This document shows, piece after piece, positions 6,370-11,525 of a DNA stretch of 12,039 bases. Each line of letters opens with the position of its first letter. Position 1 is the first letter of the stretch. A program made the translations under genes and the position numbers. The notes below the pieces were generated by a model, which saw only the letters and a program-made list of their open reading frames with translations, did not search any database and was not told where the DNA came from. Source of the stretch: Bacillota bacterium (lineage in GTDB: Bacteria; Bacillota; Clostridia; Christensenellales; UBA1242); assembly GCA_009787915.1 (NCBI GenBank), contig WQSK01000028.1:1-12039 (forward strand), read 5' to 3'.

Positions 6370-7552
6370 GTTCTTTTCTTTTAAACCTGTGGTTAATTAT
6401 CATGATATGTGTAAAGCCAATCACAATAGGTATATAGAACACAATGATACGCCAGATAAGTGTCGCCAACGCCCCCGAAGCCACACCCGTCGTTGCCAAG
6501 AGGGCTACACTATAGACCCAATAAAACGACAAATCAATAGCCCCAGAGTTCCCAGGTGTCGGGATGAACGAAACCGCGTTTGTTATAAGGAGGTTAAGTA
6601 CAACAATCTCTGCCCAACCCCAACTGTGCTCGGCTTGAAAGCCAAATGCTTTTAGGACAAAAAACCCAACGGACGCGAGTGCGAGTTTCGACCCAATCGA
6701 CAACAAAAAGCAAAGTATCAAACGCTTTCTCTTGATAAGCAACTTAAGACACTCGCTGTTTTTTTCCAGTTTTATCATCACACGGTCGTACATACGGTCT
6801 GGGTCTTTTGTAAGGCGCAAAAACTTTGCGGTCCTTGCAACAAAACGTGTGATTCCGCTACAGGCTTTTTTGGAAAACATAGATATGATAATCAGGAGTG
6901 GCAACCCTGCATTAAGCGCAACTCCAATGGCCGCCGCAATATAGATTCCAATGTTCATGGTTATCGTAGAACCAAATACATTCGTGGCATTCAAAATAAT
7001 CGCAATAACGGATATCAGCGCAAACGCAAATTGGCTGACTGCGTACTCCATAATCGGCAAAGTTATCGCGGGTCCATCCTCGATTTTTTTCCTTTGCATA
7101 TGGTGCACCTGAAAAGGCTGGGCTCCCGCACCCAAGGGTGTAACCTTTGAATAAAATTGCCCAATCATTATTGTGGAGGCACTTAAAGCCAACCTTGGTT
7201 TCCCCGTGAAGAATTTTGTTGTCACACAAAACGAAAGCGTCATGCAAAGAAACCAAAGAAACATCGAAGCAATGGCAATCAAAAACCACCACCAGTTTTG
7301 CGAAAGCAACTCTCCCATAGCCGACGTATAAATGTTGTCGCCCCCGCCTAAAAAGTCCGAGAGCATCGTAAACGTAATGGCACCTGCGTTGACAACAATA
7401 AAGATTGTCCAAAACACAATCTTTTTCCACCGACGTTTTGGCTTTGGCTCGGATTTAAACTTCTCCAACTCCTGAGCCTTAGACACAATACTCTGCGTCG
7501 TTGACTCGACTTGACACTCGGTTTCTTTTTCTTGCGTTTCCTTCTCGCTCAT
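6332..7552 (-). CDS. YbhN/MprF-type integral membrane protein (lysylphosphatidylglycerol synthase TM region family), 406 aa
   Basis: After a soluble, Glu/Lys/Thr-rich N-terminus of about 40 residues there are roughly eight hydrophobic helices. Two family signatures are clear: TPLGAGAQPFQVHHM near residue 138, and SFIPTPGNSGAIDLSFYW near 328-345, matching the PTPGG-GA-E motif of flippase-like UPF0104/MprF N-terminal domains, with Asp in place of the usual Glu. MprF-type domains move aminoacylated phospholipids across the membrane; this protein lacks the cytosolic transferase domain, so its lipid substrate is unknown. ATG 7552 (MSEKETQE) is chosen; the GTG at 7570 would overlap the -10. It is divergent from the LicD gene and overlaps the HD-domain gene by 38 nt at its 3' end. 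Confidence 0.88.
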   Translation of the reverse strand: MSEKETQEKETECQVESTTQSIVSKAQELEKFKSEPKPKRRWKKIVFWTIFIVVNAGAITFTMLSDFLGGGDNIYTSAMGELLSQNWWWFLIAIASMFLWFLCMTLSFCVTTKFFTGKPRLALSASTIMIGQFYSKVTPLGAGAQPFQVHHMQRKKIEDGPAITLPIMEYAVSQFAFALISVIAIILNATNVFGSTITMNIGIYIAAAIGVALNAGLPLLIIISMFSKKACSGITRFVARTAKFLRLTKDPDRMYDRVMIKLEKNSECLKLLIKRKRLILCFLLSIGSKLALASVGFFVLKAFGFQAEHSWGWAEIVVLNLLITNAVSFIPTPGNSGAIDLSFYWVYSVALLATTGVASGALATLIWRIIVFYIPIVIGFTHIMIINHRFKRKELISNRSPEGTLV

Positions 7553-7560
7553 CAACAACA

Positions 7561-7589
7561 AGTATATCACACGGATTGTGGATTGACAA
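7561..7589 (-). promoter_or_regulatory. Promoter of the YbhN-like gene, leaderless geometry
   Basis: TTGTCA at 7589-7584, 17-nt spacer, TATACT at 7566-7561, then 8 nt to ATG 7552. Its -35 occupies the same bases as the -35 of the divergent LicD promoter. Confidence 0.75.
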
Positions 7590-7612
7590 CAGTCGTTTTT
7601 GTGGGCTATTAT
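7583..7612 (+). promoter_or_regulatory. Promoter of the LicD-family gene, leaderless geometry
   Basis: Consensus TTGACA at 7583-7588, 18-nt spacer, TATTAT at 7607-7612, then 5 nt to ATG 7618. The seven bases 7583-7589 give a -35 on both strands. Confidence 0.75.
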
Positions 7613-7617
7613 AGTTC

Positions 7618-8436
7618 ATGAAATCGAAAGAAAAAATCGTGAAAGTTAGGCGTCTTGACCGCAAAGAGTTACAACCTATTATGAATAACCTCCTTGTCGA
7701 ACTTAAAGAGGTGTTGGAAAAGCACAATCTTCGTTACTGGCTTTGGGGCGGGACCCTTTTGGGGGCGGCGATGTATAAGGGCTTTATCCCGTGGGATGAT
7801 GACATTGATATTGGAATGCCACGCGAAGATTACAACAAGTTAATTGAAATCGCACGCAGGGGTGAACTTAAAAACACGCTTTGGTGTAATGAACTTAATA
7901 AGAAGTTTAAATATATGTTCGCCAAATATTGCGATGACAAAACCCTTGTGAAGGAAAATTGGACGAACGCGGGCAAGATTGGTGTTTTCGTCGATATCTT
8001 CCCAGTTGACGGGTTGGGCGACACGATGCAAGAAGCCCGTTCGGTCCACAAAAAAATAAAGCCGTACTCTTATATGTATTGGGCGTGTGTCACACCGATG
8101 AAGATTAAATTCTGGCTAATAATTCCTCCTTTGACCCCGCTGTTTTTCATGTGGAGATTTTTTTACAACCGCGCAGTCCGAATCAGCAAGCGAAAAAGTT
8201 TTGACAACTGTAGATTCGTTGGCATGACAGGCGTCAAGTTAAACGACCGCGAGATTATCGACCGCGACTTTTTTGATTCTAACACAACGCTCCAATTCGA
8301 GGGCAAAAGATACCCTGCCGCGAAATACGAAGAACGCCTTGACCGAAACTATACCCCAAAATGGCGCATACCACAGCCTGAAAGCGAGCGCAAAATCCAC
8401 GGGTTCAAGGCTTGGGAGATTAAAAAGCAACGTTAA
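7618..8436 (+). CDS. LicD-family nucleotidyltransferase-fold phosphotransferase, 272 aa
   Basis: The LicD pattern is complete: YWLWGGTLLGAAMYKGFIPWDDDIDIGMPREDY spans residues 40-72 (split here only by naming: GGTLLGA 44-50, PWDDDID 58-64, R69), followed by GVFVDIFPVDG at 122-132. The C-terminal FEGKRYP...YEERLDRNY...H261 block is also typical. The Asp triplet is the metal-binding site of this nucleotidyltransferase-like fold. Characterised members attach phosphocholine or other phosphoryl groups to teichoic acids, lipopolysaccharide or capsule glycans. Length is normal. A hydrophobic stretch near 163-182 may bring it to the membrane. It is divergent from the YbhN-like gene and convergent with the YgjV-like gene, 15 nt apart. 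The acceptor molecule is not deducible here. Confidence 0.93.
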   Translation: MKSKEKIVKVRRLDRKELQPIMNNLLVELKEVLEKHNLRYWLWGGTLLGAAMYKGFIPWDDDIDIGMPREDYNKLIEIARRGELKNTLWCNELNKKFKYMFAKYCDDKTLVKENWTNAGKIGVFVDIFPVDGLGDTMQEARSVHKKIKPYSYMYWACVTPMKIKFWLIIPPLTPLFFMWRFFYNRAVRISKRKSFDNCRFVGMTGVKLNDREIIDRDFFDSNTTLQFEGKRYPAAKYEERLDRNYTPKWRIPQPESERKIHGFKAWEIKKQR

Positions 8437-8451
8437 AAACCCAGTTCGCCC

Positions 8452-9126
8452 TCAGTGTTGGGTCCGAATCGCGTTGACGCAATCGCGGTCTGTGGCCAAA
8501 GGTTTGTGGGCGTACTTGTTTTTGGACTTTTTCACAAAGTACCGAACATAGAAAACCCCGATTGAAACAAGAGCAAAAATTTCGGTTATAAGCGATATAA
8601 AGTTTGTGAAAAAAATCGCCGCAATCAAAACCATGATTGTTGGGATGACGGCAGCGAGCCTCACCACGTGCGGGTATGGCGTCCATTGCGCAAACGTCGC
8701 CGCCATAGTCACCCCAAAGAACACCCAATCAAACCACCATGTCGCCGTAAAAATCGCCACGGGTATGTTAAGTGCCAATGCAACAACAAGTATCGAAATA
8801 TCAAACCAAAGGGGGATTGGCTTAACGGTTTTTTCACGAGCACTGTAGTTTTTTGCGCCTTGTTTGCTTTGCTCTCGCCTGTTATGAAGCCACGCATATG
8901 CCAACAATCGGAACACAACAACGCCTGCAATCCCTGCCATGATAAAGTTGCCGAGGAAACCTTGCATTACCGCGCTCAGGACGTTAGAAATTGCAAGGCA
9001 CACCAGCATAAGGGGCTTCTTTTTCATCTGGAAACCCAAAACGACAAAAACAAGGGCGATGACGCCGATGACTTGGCTCACAATCCACTGCCACAATGGT
9101 ACGGGCAAATCCGAAAAATCAAACAT
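8452..9126 (-). CDS. YgjV-family multi-pass inner membrane protein, 224 aa
   Basis: Six to seven hydrophobic helices. The N-terminal half matches the YgjV family: QVIGVIALVFVVLGFQMKKK at about 18-37, then ISNVLSAVMQGFLGNF at 46-61 and a helix ending VVVFRLLAYAW near 80. A charged loop (about 82-104) separates this from the C-terminal helices, which have the same spacing. The family is widespread and its function is unknown. The tail after residue 197 is basic and likely cytoplasmic. CATAAT at 9138-9133 lies 6 nt before the ATG, in the same geometry as its neighbours, though no clear -35 was found. The gene lies 29 nt downstream of the split-barrel gene and could also be read through from it. 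Confidence 0.82.
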   Translation of the reverse strand: MFDFSDLPVPLWQWIVSQVIGVIALVFVVLGFQMKKKPLMLVCLAISNVLSAVMQGFLGNFIMAGIAGVVVFRLLAYAWLHNRREQSKQGAKNYSAREKTVKPIPLWFDISILVVALALNIPVAIFTATWWFDWVFFGVTMAATFAQWTPYPHVVRLAAVIPTIMVLIAAIFFTNFISLITEIFALVSIGVFYVRYFVKKSKNKYAHKPLATDRDCVNAIRTQH

Positions 9127-9132
9127 GGTTTT

Positions 9133-9138
9133 ATTATG
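9133..9138 (-). promoter_or_regulatory. Candidate -10 element of the YgjV-like gene
   Basis: CATAAT at 9138-9133, 6 nt before ATG 9126. No convincing -35 lies 16-18 nt upstream, so this is called mainly by position. Confidence 0.4.
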
Positions 9139-9155
9139 CGCAAAAAATAGTTTTA

Positions 9156-9638
9156 TTAATTAAAAAACATTCTTTGCCTCTTACAATTGTCATGAGTGCA
9201 AAAACCATTGCCTCCCGCACAACATTCGGCGCAATTTCCGCGCAACTCGATTTTCATGTTGGCAACAAGAAATATCCTTTGAAACTCGTCATCATCATTT
9301 GTAGTGAAATCATCCATAATTCGGTTGTCACCAATCATCTTTCTTTTAAGTTCAACACTTGTGTCCTCTTTAACAACACCTGTAATTCTCAGCCACTTTT
9401 TTGTTTTATCCCACGCACAAATTGCAATGTTTGGATTTGCCATAACCTGCTTCCAAACTGGGCGAATATCTTTTTGGTCAGGGTGCATTGTTTCGGACAT
9501 GATAATGTACAACTTGTTTTCATGCTCCATACAAGTACAAAATGGACGAACCCTTGGGTTTCCGTTTTCGTCTGTTGTTGCAAAACAAAATGCGTTCTCT
9601 TGCATAAAAGTAACAACTTTTTTCAAATCAATCTTCAT
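9156..9638 (-). CDS. Pyridoxamine 5'-phosphate oxidase-like FMN-binding split-barrel protein with Cys-rich tail, 160 aa
   Basis: Residues 1-125 show the split-barrel pattern: MQENAFCFATTDENGNPRVRPF (12-33; key residues A20 T21, P28 R29 R31 P32), then NKLYIIMSET (41-50), VWKQVMANPNIAICAW (61-76) and WLRITGVV (82-89). These proteins bind FMN or related flavins; stand-alone members include reductases and NimA-like proteins. The unusual part is the C-terminus, where Cys136, 139, 140, 147 and 152 fall within 17 residues (C-x2-CC-x6-C-x4-C). This could hold an iron-sulfur cluster or another metal. ATG 9638 is chosen because GGAGGG lies 4 nt upstream; the extension to 9692 would run through the promoter. 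Its leader, Shine-Dalgarno sequence and operator set it apart from its neighbours, perhaps reflecting transfer. Confidence 0.87.
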   Translation of the reverse strand: MKIDLKKVVTFMQENAFCFATTDENGNPRVRPFCTCMEHENKLYIIMSETMHPDQKDIRPVWKQVMANPNIAICAWDKTKKWLRITGVVKEDTSVELKRKMIGDNRIMDDFTTNDDDEFQRIFLVANMKIELRGNCAECCAGGNGFCTHDNCKRQRMFFN

Positions 9639-9642
9639 TTTT

Positions 9643-9648
9643 CCCTCC
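9643..9648 (-). promoter_or_regulatory. Shine-Dalgarno site of the split-barrel gene
   Basis: GGAGGG at 9648-9643, 4 nt before ATG 9638. It decides the start, and it is the only strong Shine-Dalgarno sequence I see before a gene in this window. Confidence 0.8.
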
Positions 9649-9659
9649 AAAGTGCCTCC

Positions 9660-9689
9660 ATAGTACACCACCATATATAGTGGTGTCAA
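9660..9689 (-). promoter_or_regulatory. Promoter of the split-barrel gene (leadered)
   Basis: TTGACA at 9689-9684, 18-nt spacer, TACTAT at 9665-9660. There are 21 nt from the -10 to ATG 9638, giving a leader of about 15 nt that includes the Shine-Dalgarno site. Confidence 0.75.
9665..9686. promoter_or_regulatory. Operator-like palindrome inside the split-barrel promoter
   Basis: ACACCAC (9665-9671) and GTGGTGT (9680-9686) are perfect 7-bp arms around an 8-bp AT-rich centre. The palindrome fills the space between the -10 and -35, the usual place for a repressor. The same ACACCAC half-site recurs at 9697-9703. Confidence 0.6.
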
Positions 9690-9695
9690 CAAACT

Positions 9696-9710
9696 TACAC
9701 CACAAGTGTA
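9696..9710. promoter_or_regulatory. Second operator-like site upstream of the split-barrel promoter
   Basis: TACAC (9696-9700) and GTGTA (9706-9710) are mirror arms around a 5-bp centre, and ACACCAC is embedded at 9697-9703. The site lies just beyond the -35 and may be an auxiliary site for the same regulator. The cognate repressor is not in the window. Confidence 0.4.
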
Positions 9711-9728
9711 GTTTTTATCATTTTAGTA

Positions 9729-9758
9729 TTGCAAATCCCTGCAACCACCATTTATACT
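9729..9758 (+). promoter_or_regulatory. Promoter of the 66-aa charged protein/yraN unit, leaderless geometry
   Basis: TTGCAA at 9729-9734, 18-nt spacer, TATACT at 9753-9758, then 6 nt to ATG 9765. No Shine-Dalgarno sequence. Confidence 0.7.
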
Positions 9759-9764
9759 AACACC

Positions 9765-9965
9765 ATGTTTAATGGTATTAAAAATGACGAAGAAACTCGC
9801 GAGCAAAAGCGGGTTACTTTGACAGCGGACGATTTTGGTGAGGGGCGAATAAAAGCAGCCCACGAAAAATGGCAAAAGCGATTGGATGAAGGCAAAGGAC
9901 TTTTCGGCAGAAAAGATGGAAAGCATATGACCATGACCGACGCAGGTATCACAGACCGCGGTTGA
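9765..9965 (+). CDS. Small charged protein of unknown function, 66 aa, upstream of yraN
   Basis: The protein starts MFNGIKNDEETREQKRVTL and is very hydrophilic. A likely helix (EGRIKAAHEKWQKRLDEGKG, about residues 26-45) is followed by a Lys/His/Met/Asp-rich end. It has no Cys, signal peptide or membrane segment, and I do not recognise the family. The ATG at 9765 is preferred over the in-frame TTG at 9729, which is the -35 itself. Its TGA stop is followed after one base by the ATG of yraN, so the two are probably co-transcribed and translationally coupled. The reading frame, promoter placement and coupling support a real gene despite its size. Confidence 0.65.
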   Translation: MFNGIKNDEETREQKRVTLTADDFGEGRIKAAHEKWQKRLDEGKGLFGRKDGKHMTMTDAGITDRG

Positions 9966-9966
9966 C

Positions 9967-10320
9967 ATGAACACGCGCACAAAAGGCAACACTGGCGAGG
10001 ACCTTGCCACCGATTTTTTGATAAAAAACGGCTTTACAATTTTGGCGCGCAATTATTGTATAAGTAAAAACTTTCAGGGCGGTGAAATCGATATTGTTGC
10101 CCTTAAAAACGACGTCATCCATTTCATAGAGGTCAAATCCCGCAACACCGATACATACGGTTCGGGGGCAGAGTCTGTTGGTTTTACAAAACAAAAAAAC
10201 ATACGGAAAATAGCAACACACTTTTTGACATCAAACAAGTTGTACGACGAGGTTTATACAAGCCTCGATATTATCGAAGTCACAAACGGTGAAATCGACC
10301 ATATTGAAAATTGTTTTTAA
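9967..10320 (+). CDS. yraN: YraN/UPF0102 family predicted endonuclease-like protein, 117 aa
   Basis: The family pattern is complete: TKGNTGEDLATDFLIKNGF (6-23, with Glu11), ARNY, GGEIDIVAL (38-46, with Asp42) and VIHFIEVKSRN (50-60, with Glu55 and Lys57). Glu, Asp and ExK form the restriction-endonuclease-like (PD-(D/E)xK) core. Length is normal for the family. In many genomes yraN lies near rnhB, dprA or lepB; here it follows only a small charged protein, so the context gives no role. The cellular function of the family is unsettled; action on nucleic acid is inferred from the fold. No Shine-Dalgarno sequence precedes the ATG, so it probably depends on translation ending one base upstream. 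Confidence 0.93.
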   Translation: MNTRTKGNTGEDLATDFLIKNGFTILARNYCISKNFQGGEIDIVALKNDVIHFIEVKSRNTDTYGSGAESVGFTKQKNIRKIATHFLTSNKLYDEVYTSLDIIEVTNGEIDHIENCF

Positions 10321-10330
10321 TTCAAATGAT

Positions 10331-10359
10331 TTGACATAGTTTCAATTTTTTGTTTAATT
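10331..10359 (+). promoter_or_regulatory. Promoter of the 66-aa helical protein/cupin unit, leaderless geometry
   Basis: Consensus TTGACA at 10331-10336. A 17-nt spacer gives TTAATT at 10354-10359, 6 nt before ATG 10366; an 18-nt spacer gives TAATTA. The -10 is weak but the spacing matches the neighbours. Confidence 0.55.
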
Positions 10360-10365
10360 AAGATT

Positions 10366-10566
10366 ATGAGCACGGCAAACGAAATTTTGGAACTGGTTGG
10401 AACCCTCGAGGGTCAACCAAAAGATGCCCAGTTTAAGGCGCTTGACAAATTTGATGGGTTGGATATCACGCACGCACAAAGTATCTTGGCGAAACAAATC
10501 GCTTCTTTGGAAGCACAAATGGAAATCTTTAAAGATTACGAAATAAGCAAAGAATTAGACCTATGA
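10366..10566 (+). CDS. Small helical protein of unknown function, 66 aa
   Basis: The sequence starts MSTANEILELVGTLEGQPKD. The second half (SILAKQIASLEAQMEIFKDYEISKELDL) looks like one long amphipathic helix or short coiled coil. There is no Cys, signal peptide or membrane segment, and I do not recognise a family. Its TGA stop overlaps the ATG of the cupin gene (ATGA), so the two are very likely translated in a coupled way from one transcript. A protein-protein adaptor role would be a guess. Confidence 0.65.
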   Translation: MSTANEILELVGTLEGQPKDAQFKALDKFDGLDITHAQSILAKQIASLEAQMEIFKDYEISKELDL

Positions 10567-10907
10567 AAATTTCCAATCTAAGCGAAACCACGAACAAAGG
10601 CGATGTGATTTGCACCGTGACAGAATACCCAACCCACTGGGAAGAAATGAACATGGCGGCGGTGAAACTTTGCGTCAGACACCCCGCCAGTGGTTTTAGA
10701 ACAAACACCAAAGTCAAGGAGGCGTGCCTTGTAACCAAAGGCGGTGGCAAAATTACAAAGAGCGATGGGCAAACTTTTTCGTTTCAAAAAGGTGATATCG
10801 TTTACATTGAGGTGGGCGACAAATATTTTTGGGACGCGAAGTGTGAACTCGTAATAGCCTGCACCCCGCGTTGGACGCCCGAGCAATCCGAGTTTACTCA
10901 ACATTAA
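10563..10907 (+). CDS. Single-domain cupin protein, 114 aa
   Basis: The C-terminal half follows the cupin pattern: KEACLVTKGGGKITKSDGQ at 52-70, then TFSFQKGDIVYIEVGDKYFW at 71-90, in which KGD-IVYIEVGDKYFW is the second cupin motif. The first motif lacks the usual HxH metal ligands (residues 38-47 read VRHPASGFRT), so a metal site is uncertain. Length fits small stand-alone cupins, which range from isomerases to sensors. It is cytoplasmic. It overlaps the upstream gene by 4 nt and the convergent minus-strand gene by 14 nt (10894-10907). A substrate cannot be inferred. Confidence 0.82.
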   Translation: MKISNLSETTNKGDVICTVTEYPTHWEEMNMAAVKLCVRHPASGFRTNTKVKEACLVTKGGGKITKSDGQTFSFQKGDIVYIEVGDKYFWDAKCELVIACTPRWTPEQSEFTQH

Positions 10908-11316
10908 AAATATTCTGAACATTTTGTTTGACTGAGGCAAAAAATCTTTTTAATTTTTCAGCACGAGTTGGTGTCGGCTCAACGTATCCGCGGAAACCTG
11001 GTTTCCCGTAGTTGTCAGAGCACCGCACTATGTCATACTCTGTTGCCTCTGACATATATTCCTGCCACTCGTAACCTAATATTTCGTTTGGGTCAAAGAC
11101 CCCATTTATATCATAAAATTTATCTTGGATTAAAGTAACAATATGACCTCGTTTGAATTTGACATGATACGCAATAGCCTCTGGGAATTCACTTTTAAGC
11201 AATCGAAAAAGATTGCCACAATTGCCTCCAAGATAAACATCTTTGGCGTTGCGCCGAGCCTCTTCTTCTTTTTTAAATACCTGTCTGATAAACTCCAATA
11301 CAACATCTTGATTCAT
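10894..11316 (-). CDS. Unrecognised 140-aa protein with a possible papain-like Cys/His/Asp arrangement
   Basis: I do not recognise a named family. Residues 28-72 read VYLGGNCGNLF...GHIVTLIQDKFYDINGV. Cys33 at a helix start, His58 at the start of a beta-strand and Asp69 after the next strand are spaced like the catalytic residues of small papain-like or NlpC/P60-like folds. Whether it is active, and on what, is unknown. The C-terminal part (115-140) is basic and helical. The ATG overlaps the stop of the upstream LysM-like gene (ATGA). It also has its own promoter-like pair upstream. There is no signal peptide. Its 3' end overlaps the cupin gene by 14 nt. Confidence 0.7.
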   Translation of the reverse strand: MNQDVVLEFIRQVFKKEEEARRNAKDVYLGGNCGNLFRLLKSEFPEAIAYHVKFKRGHIVTLIQDKFYDINGVFDPNEILGYEWQEYMSEATEYDIVRCSDNYGKPGFRGYVEPTPTRAEKLKRFFASVKQNVQNIFNVE

Positions 11317-11489
11317 ACTGATGATGATATCATATTTTTAATTTGAACGTCAACGACAATCTCTGGGAGGCGCAAAAGTTCGTCCTCTGAACACACGTTG
11401 TTTTGCACCAAAATCTGGCAAGGTGCCACGTGGGTTGTCTTTGCAATATCCAAAAGTGTGTTTCCCGCAAGTTTAATTTTTACAAGCAT
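11313..11489 (-). CDS. LysM-like single-domain mini-protein, 58 aa
   Basis: Residues 3-48 match a lone LysM module: AGNTLLDIAKTTHVAPCQILVQNNVCSEDELL is recognisable in pieces (GNTLLDIAK 9-17, ILVQNNV 26-32, LLRLPEIVV 38-46), with the G-xTL-xIA start and N-N-V middle typical of LysM. LysM modules bind peptidoglycan or chitin-like N-acetylglucosamine chains. This one has no signal peptide or other domain, so an intracellular or partner role is possible. Starting at ATG 11489 leaves only 10 nt to the divergent SpoVB-type ATG; the longer frame from 11573 would run antisense across that gene's start. The stop overlaps the start of the 140-aa gene. The small size makes the call moderately sure. Confidence 0.6.
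   Translation of the reverse strand: MLVKIKLAGNTLLDIAKTTHVAPCQILVQNNVCSEDELLRLPEIVVDVQIKNMISSSV
11324..11353 (-). promoter_or_regulatory. Possible internal promoter for the 140-aa gene, leaderless geometry
   Basis: TTGACG at 11353-11348, 18-nt spacer, TATCAT at 11329-11324, then 7 nt to ATG 11316. It lies inside the end of the LysM-like coding region, so it may add to read-through from upstream. Confidence 0.5.
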
Positions 11490-11496
11490 ACCAATT

Positions 11497-11525
11497 GATA
11501 TGCGAAAACTAAATTTAAACGCCAA
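11497..11525 (-). promoter_or_regulatory. Weak candidate promoter of the LysM-like gene
   Basis: TTGGCG at 11525-11520, 17-nt spacer, CATATC at 11502-11497, then 7 nt to ATG 11489. The hexamers are weak, but the spacing matches the other leaderless sites. It lies within the first codons of the divergent SpoVB-type gene. Confidence 0.35.

Noticed and set aside
9639..9692. Longer start for the split-barrel protein
   Set aside because: It would read through the promoter and operator; ATG 9638 has a good Shine-Dalgarno sequence and the usual family N-terminus.
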